Origin: Chloroflexota bacterium
Lineage (GTDB): Bacteria; Chloroflexota; Dormibacteria; Dormibacterales; Dormibacteraceae
Reading direction: 5' to 3'
Assembly: GCA_005887685.1 (NCBI GenBank)
Contig: VBHJ01000024.1
Coordinates: 1-35,429, forward strand
Length of the DNA stretch: 35,429 nucleotides
Part shown: in pieces, positions 14,214 through 20,134 of the stretch
Position numbering within the stretch: position 1 is the stretch's first letter
Layout: every line of letters begins with the position of its first letter
Position numbers and translations under genes: made by a program
The notes under the pieces: model-generated
What the model saw: only the letters and a program-made list of their open reading frames with translations
Databases searched by the model: none
Told to the model about the DNA's origin: nothing

Positions 14214-15344
14214 TCAGCTTGTCGCGATGCCTTCCTGGCTGCCGCCGCCGGGGACGGCGACGACCTGGACCGGCGTCAGCGAGCCGCCCGAGCCGATGCT
14301 GAAAACGTGCACCGTGCTCAACAGCCCGCTCTGCACGTAGAGGAACCTACCCGTAGCCGCCGAATCGGTCGCGCCCGGAATGCCAGACGCCGCGACCGCG
14401 TTGACCAGGACGACGGTCCCGTCGGGATTGATCCGGAACTGGCTCACGGAGCCGCTTCCGGTGTTGGACGTGTACTCATAGCCGCGAGCCGCCGTGACCC
14501 AGCAAAGTGCAGCCTGGGTGTCCGAGACGGGAGCGCTCACCGGCGTGATCGTGTTGTCCGAATTGACGGTAAAGGTCTCCAGCGAGCTGGTGCCCGCGAA
14601 GTTCAAGATCAACCGACCCTCGTGGTCGAAGACGAACGCGAACGGCACTGGCGCCTCTGCGTTCTTGACCGGCGCCGCCGACAGACGCCCATCCGGACCC
14701 GCCGAGAAGACGTCAACCGTGTTGTGGGTCTTGGTGGTGACGATCAGGTGCTCGCCGCCGGGCGTGAAACCGACCTCGGCGGGCGAGCTTAGGAAGAACG
14801 GCACCGGCGCGTTGCCCAGCAGCAACGTCCGGGTCGAGCCCTCGATAGGGTGCAGCCGGCCGCCCGCGATCCTGTAGCCCGAGACGAAGCCCTGGCCCCC
14901 GGCGTCGAGGACATAGACAAGGTTGTCCTGGACGGCGAACGCAGTCGGGAACGGCCCGCCGGAAGGCAGGACCTGCCTCAGCTCGAGCCGGTCGCCGTCA
15001 ACGTGAAAAACCGAGATGGTGTCGCTGCCCGCGTTGACCGCGAGCAGCAGACCCGCGTCCGGGACGAGAGTGAGCGATCCCTGCGTCGCCAGGGGGTCGG
15101 AGCCCGCACCCGCCTCGCGGCCGCCCCTGCCGCCGGTCGAGTAACTCTCGGCAAACGTCAGCGAGCCGTCCTCGTCGCGATGGTAGGCGGCGATGGAATT
15201 TGCGCTGGGGTCGTTGGTCTGTACGAACACCCCGCGGCCCGAGGAGTCGTCTGAGCCTCCCGCAGCCTGGCCGGGAATCGCGACCACCACCGCCGCAGCG
15301 ATGACCCCAAAGACCAAACCAACCAGACGAATCTGCGTTTTCAT
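14214..15344 (-). CDS. Secreted lactonase-family seven-bladed beta-propeller protein
   Basis: A 376-residue protein with signal peptide MKTQIRLVGLVFGVIAAAVVVAIPGQAA, probably cleaved after QAA. The mature part has repeated blades of the form G-x-L-x-x-x-x-x, S-N-S/T-I-S-V-F/Y and F-x-P-D/G-G, for example SANSIAAYHRDEDGSLTF, GSDTISVFHVDGDRLEL, KTHNTVDVFSAGPDGRLSA, GSGSVSQFRINPDGTV and LSTVHVFSIGSGGSLTP. This is the 6-phosphogluconolactonase/carboxymuconate-cyclase-like (YbhE) propeller; its export argues against cytosolic 6-phosphogluconolactone as substrate. GTG 15350 lies 1 base after AGGAGG, while ATG 15344 is 7 bases away, so ATG is used. A 10-bp tandem repeat lies upstream (15410-15429) and a clear terminator downstream. 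Confidence 0.75.
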   Translation of the reverse strand: MKTQIRLVGLVFGVIAAAVVVAIPGQAAGGSDDSSGRGVFVQTNDPSANSIAAYHRDEDGSLTFAESYSTGGRGGREAGAGSDPLATQGSLTLVPDAGLLLAVNAGSDTISVFHVDGDRLELRQVLPSGGPFPTAFAVQDNLVYVLDAGGQGFVSGYRIAGGRLHPIEGSTRTLLLGNAPVPFFLSSPAEVGFTPGGEHLIVTTKTHNTVDVFSAGPDGRLSAAPVKNAEAPVPFAFVFDHEGRLILNFAGTSSLETFTVNSDNTITPVSAPVSDTQAALCWVTAARGYEYTSNTGSGSVSQFRINPDGTVVLVNAVAASGIPGATDSAATGRFLYVQSGLLSTVHVFSIGSGGSLTPVQVVAVPGGGSQEGIATS

Positions 15345-15409
15345 ACACACGCCTCCTGAGCGAGATTTCCGATTCGCACATGAGGCTGACCTGGTCGTGT
15401 TGAGGGAAG

Positions 15410-15429
15410 GTTACGTGCCGTTACAAGCC
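15410..15429 (-). promoter_or_regulatory. Tandem repeat GTTACNNGCC, candidate response-regulator site
   Basis: GTTACGTGCC and GTTACAAGCC are directly adjacent. Tandem half-sites one helical turn apart are the usual target of OmpR/PhoB-type regulators, and such a regulator is encoded at 16522-17214. The site is 66 bases upstream of the lactonase-like start. An inverted repeat (TGCCGTT/AACGGCA, 15416-15444) overlaps it. Confidence 0.35.
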
Positions 15430-15449
15430 CGACACAAAACGGCAGGGCG

Positions 15450-16520
15450 CTAGGCGATGGGCAGGCTGAACCAGAACCGCGTGAAGTGACTGTTCGAATC
15501 CGCGCCGACGCGTCCGCCGAACCCTTCGACGAGCTGTTTGACGATGGCCAGGCCGATGCCGGCTCCCCCTCGTGCCGCGTCGCGCGATTTCTCCACCCGA
15601 TAAAAGCGCTCGAAGACGTGGGGCAGGTCATCCGCAGGAATGCCCTCGCCCGTGTTGGTGATCGAGACGAGGACCCTCGAGCGGGCTCGCTCGGCGTCGA
15701 TCGACGCCCGGCCGCCACGCGGCGTGTAGCGGGACGCATTCTGCAGCAGGTTGGCGAGAACCTGAGCCAGGCCATCCGGCTCAGCCCGCGCGACCAGGCC
15801 CGCCGGGACGTGCATCTCGACGTCGATCTCCTTCGCTTCGAATGCCGGACGCGCAACCTCAAACGCGGAACGGACCGCTTGCGGCAGGTCGACGTCCTGG
15901 CACGCGGCGATCCGATCACCGCGCTCGTTGTCGGCGAGTGCGTCGAGCGAACGCGAGAGCCGCACCAGGCGCTGTGCCTCTTCGTGGAGCGAGCCGAACT
16001 GCTCCGGCGTAGGCGCGATCACACCGTCGCGGAGCGCCTCGAGGTAGCCCTGGAGGTTGGTGAGCGGCGTGCGAAGCTCATGCGCCGCATTGACGATGAA
16101 ATCCCTTCGCTCGCGTTCCTGCTCCGACAGGCTGACCGCCATCTGGTTGAAGGAGTCGGCCAGGGACGCGAGCTCGTCCGGCCCGGCCTTCGGGACTCGT
16201 GCTTCGTAGTCACCGGCGGCGATGCGTTCGGCCGCGCGCGCCATGTGGCGAAGGGGCATCGCGAGACGTGCCGCGAGGATGACTGCAAGGGCAACGCTGA
16301 TGGCCACGGCTATGAGCACTGCGATCAGAAAGATCGTGGCCACCCCGTGGTCGAACATGGCTTGCGCATCCGCCGCCGGCGTCCCGGCCTGGACCATGAG
16401 GCGATTGAACGTGGATTGGGCGACCACCAGCACGCCCACGACGATGATCGCGATCGCTATGAATGCGACCACGATCGAAACGAGCGTGATCCCGGTGGCG
16501 AGGCTGCGGAGCCGCCGCAA
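15450..16520 (-). CDS. Two-component sensor histidine kinase (HAMP-HisKA-HATPase)
   Basis: A 356-residue sensor kinase. Two membrane helices (about residues 8-35 and 65-90) flank a short extracytoplasmic loop of only about 30 residues, so it probably senses a membrane or envelope signal. A HAMP linker follows (AARLAMPLRHMARAAERIAAGDYEARVP), then HisKA with H147 in NAAHELRTPLTNLQGYLE and a HATPase domain with N-box LLQNASRYTPRGG, G1 ITNTGEGIPADDL, F-box RFYRVE and G2 GAGIGLAIVKQL. All catalytic elements are intact. The open frame continues upstream into the regulator gene, but TTG 16520, one base after the regulator stop, gives a compact N-terminus (MRRLRSLATG); GTG 16550 is an alternative overlapping start. 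Co-transcribed with the regulator. Confidence 0.88.
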   Translation of the reverse strand: MRRLRSLATGITLVSIVVAFIAIAIIVVGVLVVAQSTFNRLMVQAGTPAADAQAMFDHGVATIFLIAVLIAVAISVALAVILAARLAMPLRHMARAAERIAAGDYEARVPKAGPDELASLADSFNQMAVSLSEQERERRDFIVNAAHELRTPLTNLQGYLEALRDGVIAPTPEQFGSLHEEAQRLVRLSRSLDALADNERGDRIAACQDVDLPQAVRSAFEVARPAFEAKEIDVEMHVPAGLVARAEPDGLAQVLANLLQNASRYTPRGGRASIDAERARSRVLVSITNTGEGIPADDLPHVFERFYRVEKSRDAARGGAGIGLAIVKQLVEGFGGRVGADSNSHFTRFWFSLPIA

Positions 16521-16521
16521 G

Positions 16522-17214
16522 CTAAGCGACCGCGCGGTAGCCGAGGCCACGCACGGTGACGATGTAGCGCGGCGTGCCGACCTCTTCACCGAGCTTTTCG
16601 CGCAGCCTTCCGATGTGCACGTCGACCGTTCGCTCGAGCGCGTCGCCCTGCGACGGCCCATAGAGCGAGTCGAGCAGGGCCTGTCGCGTGAGCACGCGGC
16701 CATGCGCCTGCACGAGCGCGACCAGCAGGCGGAACTCGGCGGGTGTCAGGGGCACCGCCTTGCCCGCGCGCCGCACCTCGATCCGGTCGAGGTCGATCAC
16801 GAGGTCACCCTGCTCGAGGACCCCATGCCCTTTCGCCGACCCGTTGAGCTCTTTGCCTCGTCGCAGCACCGCCTTGACGCGGACCACCAGCTCGGCGGGC
16901 GAGAACGGCTTGGCCAGGTAATCGTCGGCACCCTCGTGGATGCCGTACACGCGGTCCGCGACCTGGGCTCGGGCGGACAGCATGACGATGGGCACGCTCG
17001 AGCGCTCGCGAAGGATCCGCATCAGCGCGAGCCCGTCGAGCTCGGGCAGCATGATGTCCAGGACGATCAGGCGAGGATGAAATTCACTGAAGGCCTCGAG
17101 CGCCGACTGTCCGTTCGCGGCCGTGATGACGCGAAAGCCCTCACGCTCGAGATAGGTCTTGACGAGAGACACGATTTTGGGGTCATCGTCGACGACGAGG
17201 ATCGGCGCCGTCAT
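16522..17214 (-). CDS. OmpR/PhoB-family response regulator
   Basis: A 230-residue regulator: receiver domain with D9-D10-D11 acidic cluster, phosphoacceptor D53 (LIVLDIMLPE), Ser (VMLSA) and Lys (YLAKPF), then a winged-helix DNA-binding domain (LTPAEFRLLVALVQAHGRVLTRQALLDSLYG ... VDVHIGRLREKLGE ... YIVTVRGLGYRAVA). It forms a two-gene unit with the histidine kinase at 15450. ATG 17226 is four codons further upstream, but a -35/-10 pair (TTGACG, 16-base gap, TACGAT) has its -10 overlapping that ATG, so transcription would begin downstream of it and ATG 17214 would be read from a very short leader. A perfect dyad covers the -35 and could mediate autoregulation. Confidence 0.9.
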   Translation of the reverse strand: MTAPILVVDDDPKIVSLVKTYLEREGFRVITAANGQSALEAFSEFHPRLIVLDIMLPELDGLALMRILRERSSVPIVMLSARAQVADRVYGIHEGADDYLAKPFSPAELVVRVKAVLRRGKELNGSAKGHGVLEQGDLVIDLDRIEVRRAGKAVPLTPAEFRLLVALVQAHGRVLTRQALLDSLYGPSQGDALERTVDVHIGRLREKLGEEVGTPRYIVTVRGLGYRAVA

Positions 17215-17224
17215 GTCGAGACCC

Positions 17225-17261
17225 ATCGTAGAGGCGAAATCTAGACCGTCAATGTGACGGT
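17225..17261 (-). promoter_or_regulatory. Promoter of the two-component pair with overlapping dyad
   Basis: On the minus strand, TTGACG (17247-17252) and TACGAT (17225-17230) are 16 bases apart. The perfect dyad ACCGTCA-ATG-TGACGGT (17245-17261) overlaps the -35, a placement expected of a repressor or autoregulatory site. Confidence 0.55.
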
Positions 17262-17282
17262 GGTTTGAAGCCCGCCGCGGGC

Positions 17283-17747
17283 CTAAGCCTTGACTCGGAC
17301 CGCGTCACCCAGATTGATTCGCCCGCTGGACAGGAGGTCCGCGCGCAGTCCGCCGCGGTGTGTGAGGGGTTTGATGACCGGCTTGCCGGTCAGCGCGACG
17401 AGGTGGGTGCAAGGCTCACACACCTCGGTGGCACGCGCCAGGACGCTGCCGATCCAGAACTCTTTGCCGACCAGCTCGTTGAGGCGGATGCCACGGGTGG
17501 TCAGGTTGCGACGCGAATCGCCGGGCCCGAGCTCGATCCCGGCTTCTGCAGCGAGCCGCTCGATCTCCTCGGCTTCGATGAGCGTCACGTCGCGGCTCTC
17601 TTCGCCGTCCTCCTTCCAGAATCCCTCCCGCCTCGAGTAACGGTCCCCGGTCAGGCCGACTCCGGCCACCGCCTCGACCGACGGCAGCGATTGCATAGGC
17701 GACCCGGCGGAGGGCGCGATGTGGATGTGCTCGAGCTTTCCGTTCAA
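17283..17747 (-). CDS. MOSC domain protein
   Basis: A 154-residue stand-alone MOSC protein. Features: IHIAPSAGSPMQSL, GVGLTGDRYSRREG (the conserved G-D-R-Y), DVTLIEAEEIE, SRRNLTTRGIRLNELVGKEFWIG and ATEVCEPCTHL with the conserved cysteine, ending in GGLRADLLSSGRINLGDAVRV. MOSC domains bind or transfer sulfur to metal cofactors, and this one may relate to molybdenum cofactor chemistry; the only molybdoenzyme gene in the window is at 1304. Start TTG 17747 is preceded by GATAAT 9 bases upstream, with no Shine-Dalgarno. A GC-rich short hairpin (17271-17283) after the stop could weakly terminate before the two-component promoter. Confidence 0.85.
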   Translation of the reverse strand: MNGKLEHIHIAPSAGSPMQSLPSVEAVAGVGLTGDRYSRREGFWKEDGEESRDVTLIEAEEIERLAAEAGIELGPGDSRRNLTTRGIRLNELVGKEFWIGSVLARATEVCEPCTHLVALTGKPVIKPLTHRGGLRADLLSSGRINLGDAVRVKA

Positions 17748-17756
17748 GGGAGACGC

Positions 17757-17762
17757 ATTATC
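17757..17762 (-). promoter_or_regulatory. Candidate -10 (GATAAT) of MOSC gene
   Basis: Minus-strand GATAAT ends 9 bases before the TTG at 17747. This is the same spacing as at 6478 and 12438. Confidence 0.4.
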
Positions 17763-17845
17763 CAGCCGCCGCCACTCCGTCTGCTCGGCACGAATGATCT
17801 GCGTGCCGCCGGCGACGTTTCCCGCCGAGAGCTCGGAACACCCGG

Positions 17846-18118
17846 CTACCTGATCTCCTGGTCGTATTCCGGGAAGTAGCGCTGGATGGTCGACAGGTCG
17901 AACCTGCGGAGGATCGAGCTCGGTGGCTCACGCGTCAGCAGGAACTCAAAGCTCCGCTCGACGAGCTCTTCGACGTCACGCGGCTGGTCGCCGCGGCCCC
18001 AGCGCGCTTGGTCCGCCGCGGACACCTTGACGGTGTGCTGGGTGCGTTCGCCCCCGTGGTCGACATCGACCTGGCAGATCCAGCCATCGGCGTCGGGCCT
18101 GGCTTCGACTTTCACCAT
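17846..18118 (-). CDS. Conserved-looking hypothetical protein, 90 aa
   Basis: A compact 90-residue protein. The first half is a beta-hairpin with alternating polar residues (WICQVDVDHGGERTQHTVKVSAADQARW), the second a helix and a basic/aromatic tail (VEELVERSFEFLLTREPPSSILRRFDLSTIQRYFPEYDQEI). I recall proteins of this shape as small uncharacterised ones in actinobacteria and Chloroflexota-related genomes, but know no function. No signal or membrane segment. ATG 18118 is the only reasonable start. It is divergent from the PAS-GAF-LuxR gene with 53 bases between start codons, and 98 bases from the MOSC gene downstream. Confidence 0.7.
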   Translation of the reverse strand: MVKVEARPDADGWICQVDVDHGGERTQHTVKVSAADQARWGRGDQPRDVEELVERSFEFLLTREPPSSILRRFDLSTIQRYFPEYDQEIR

Positions 18119-18171
18119 CGCGACCCGTTTCCCGGCCTAAATGTAATGATCGTCCAGCCGGCGGCGAGATA

Positions 18172-19860
18172 ATGCGGCCAACCTTGGCCGAAAACTGGGC
18201 ACTTAACGACGTTCCGGCGCCGATCGTGGTTTACGACGGCGAGGGACGCGCCGTCCAGGCCAACGACCAGGCCTACTCCCTGCTCGGGCTGACCCCTGGC
18301 GCCCTCCTCGGAGCCAGCCCCGAGGAGTCGGGTTGGCTGGTCGTGGAATCGGTCGAGGGGCCCATCACCGTCCACCCGGTGGTCGCCGCGTTGAGGTCGG
18401 GGCAACGCGTGCGCGGCGTGCTGGTCCGCGCGCGGCGGCCGGGCGGCGCCGACGTGTGGCTGCTGGTCGATGCGATACCGCAGCCAGGCGGCGACCGGGT
18501 CGTGGCGACCCTGACCGACGTCACGCATCTCATCGCCTACAGCAGGGTGTCCAGCCGCTCGGCCGGGGACCACATAGTGGACGAGGTCACCGACCGGCTC
18601 GCCCAGGCCCGGATGGAGCCTCGGGCCATCCTGACCACGGTCACCAGGGCGCTGAGCAAGCTCAGGCCTGGCATCTGGGTCGCGTCGCTGATGGGCAAGG
18701 ATCCTTCCGACATGCAGATCGTCGCCACCAACGACGACGATGACGAGAAGGATTACGCCGCGAGCTACGTGGAATCGATGAGGCTGGCGGGAGCCCTGGA
18801 GACGACGCCTATCTCGTCTCGCGTCATCGAATCGGGACAGCCATTGCTGATTCCCGACATCACCGTCGGAGACCTGATGGGCTTCCTGAACGACACCGTG
18901 CGCGCCTACCTGGCGATCCATCCGTGGCAGTCGCCGGAGATCCATCTCGGCGTGGTCGTCGTCCCGATGCGGGCTCGAGGCGCCACCATCGGCACGCTCG
19001 GCCTGTTCGAACGGCGGAACTCGAATCCCCTGACGGACAAAGACACCCTCTGGATGCAGTCGATCGCCGATCGAACGGGCCTCGCCGTGGAGAACGCGCA
19101 GCTTTACTCGGACGCGGTCAACCGCCTCGAGCGGCTGGCGGCGCTGCAGAGCGTGAGCCTGGCGATCAGCGCGAGCCCCGACCTGAGGCTGACGCTCAAG
19201 GTGATCCTCGACCACGTCACGTCCCAGCTCAAGGTGGATGCGGCGGACGTGCTGCTGCTGGATGAGAGCGACAACACGCTCACGCTGTCCGCCAGCACCG
19301 GCTTCCTGGCGACAGCCGTGCCCGACTACCGGCTGCCGGCCGACGATGGCGTCCCCGGCCGTTCCGTGATCGGCCGGAGGATCGAGACCGTGACCGCGAT
19401 GAGCGCTTTCTCCCAGTTCCGCCGGCGCTCGCTCTTCGCGCGGGAGGGGTTCAAGGCCTATGGCGCGGTGCCGCTGATCAGCCGCGGCAAGCTGCTCGGC
19501 GCGCTCGAGGTGTTCCACCGCTCGCCCCTGACCCCGGACCAGGAGTGGCTCTCCTTCCTCGACGCCCTCGGGAGCGTCGCCGCCGTGGCGATCGACAGCG
19601 CGACCATGCAAGAACGGCTCCGCCACAGCCGGTGGCCCGCCCAGGCCCAAAAGCCCACGCGGATCTCGCCGGAGATGAGCCGCATGGAGACCGAGATCAT
19701 GCGGCTGGCGGCGGAGGGAATGACCAACCGGGAAATCGCGGCCAGGGTGCACCTGAGCCAGAACACGGTCAAGTTCCATATGCGCCAGATTTTCCAGAAG
19801 ACCGGCGCCGCCAACCGAACCGAGCTGGCGCACGAGGCGGCGAAGCAAGGCTGGCTTTAA
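18172..19860 (+). CDS. PAS-GAF-GAF-LuxR transcriptional regulator
   Basis: A 562-residue cytosolic sensor-regulator. PAS: about residues 10-125 (DVPAPIVVYDGEGRAVQANDQAYSLLG). First GAF: about 145-310, ending GVVVVPMRARGATIGTLGLF and TGLAVENAQLYSDA. Second GAF: about 325-480 (LQSVSLAISASPDLRLTLKVILDHV ... GYGAVPLISRGKLLGALEVF type core). The last 58 residues are a NarL/LuxR helix-turn-helix (EIMRLAAEGMTNREIAARVHLSQNTVKFHMRQIFQKTG). There is no receiver domain, so the ligand or redox state sensed by PAS/GAF is the likely input. ATG 18172 has only a weak purine-rich GGCGAG upstream. It lies directly upstream of the signalling operon, and a perfect palindrome 19 bases after its stop is a plausible target for it. 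Confidence 0.85.
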   Translation: MRPTLAENWALNDVPAPIVVYDGEGRAVQANDQAYSLLGLTPGALLGASPEESGWLVVESVEGPITVHPVVAALRSGQRVRGVLVRARRPGGADVWLLVDAIPQPGGDRVVATLTDVTHLIAYSRVSSRSAGDHIVDEVTDRLAQARMEPRAILTTVTRALSKLRPGIWVASLMGKDPSDMQIVATNDDDDEKDYAASYVESMRLAGALETTPISSRVIESGQPLLIPDITVGDLMGFLNDTVRAYLAIHPWQSPEIHLGVVVVPMRARGATIGTLGLFERRNSNPLTDKDTLWMQSIADRTGLAVENAQLYSDAVNRLERLAALQSVSLAISASPDLRLTLKVILDHVTSQLKVDAADVLLLDESDNTLTLSASTGFLATAVPDYRLPADDGVPGRSVIGRRIETVTAMSAFSQFRRRSLFAREGFKAYGAVPLISRGKLLGALEVFHRSPLTPDQEWLSFLDALGSVAAVAIDSATMQERLRHSRWPAQAQKPTRISPEMSRMETEIMRLAAEGMTNREIAARVHLSQNTVKFHMRQIFQKTGAANRTELAHEAAKQGWL

Positions 19861-19878
19861 TCAGGTTGGGTTAACAGA

Positions 19879-19896
19879 ACTACCCACATGGGTAGT
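19879..19896. promoter_or_regulatory. Perfect 18-bp dyad ahead of the signalling operon
   Basis: ACTACCCA-CA-TGGGTAGT, arms 8 bp and spacer 2 bp. It lies in the 112-base gap between the LuxR-type regulator gene and the operon beginning with the 53-aa protein. Symmetric sites of this length suit dimeric LuxR/NarL helix-turn-helix proteins. Confidence 0.5.
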
Positions 19897-19972
19897 GAAT
19901 TGGCCCTTCGGAGAGTGAACCGCTAAGCAATGGCTTCTTACGCTCACACCCAAGGGAGCGTGGTTGCTTTAC

Positions 19973-20134
19973 ATGGACGTGGTCACCACCTGGGTAAGGA
20001 CCGCCGATACCGGGGAGGCTGATGGCTGGTCCGGCCGTCAGTTCCTGGTCCTCGGCGTGCTGGCGCTGGCGCTTGCCCTGATGGCGGTGCCCCCGGTCGT
20101 GGCCACCCTCGCGCTGCTTGGCTTGATCTCGTGA
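19973..20134 (+). CDS. 53-residue membrane protein coupled to the Ser/Thr kinase gene
   Basis: An open frame of 53 codons: a polar N-terminus (MDVVTTWVRTADTGEADGW), then QFLVLGVLALALALMA, a PP turn and VVATLALLGLIS, giving one long or two short membrane segments. Its TGA (20132-20134) overlaps the kinase GTG (20131) as GTGA, the coupling used throughout this operon, which argues that it is translated. AAGGGAG at 19952-19958 is 14 bases before the ATG but 5 bases before an in-frame TTG at 19964, so translation may begin at the TTG. I know no family. It could recruit the otherwise soluble kinase to the membrane, or simply act as a leader peptide; both are inference. Confidence 0.55.
   Translation: MDVVTTWVRTADTGEADGWSGRQFLVLGVLALALALMAVPPVVATLALLGLIS

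Noticed and set aside
17271-17283. GCCCGCCGCGGGC as a terminator after the MOSC gene
   Set aside because: Stem of only 5-6 bp without a T tract; mentioned with the MOSC gene but not listed as a terminator.
18112-19848. 578-codon open frame on the minus strand opposite the PAS-GAF-LuxR gene
   Set aside because: It is an antisense shadow in GC-rich DNA: low-complexity Arg/His/Gln-rich translation with no domain, whereas the plus strand encodes recognisable PAS, GAF and HTH domains.
19879-19896. Identification of the palindrome as a NarL 7-2-7 or DosR box
   Set aside because: Half-sites resemble TACCCA, but arm spacing differs from the NarL consensus and the sequence does not match the DosR box; kept only as an unassigned dyad.
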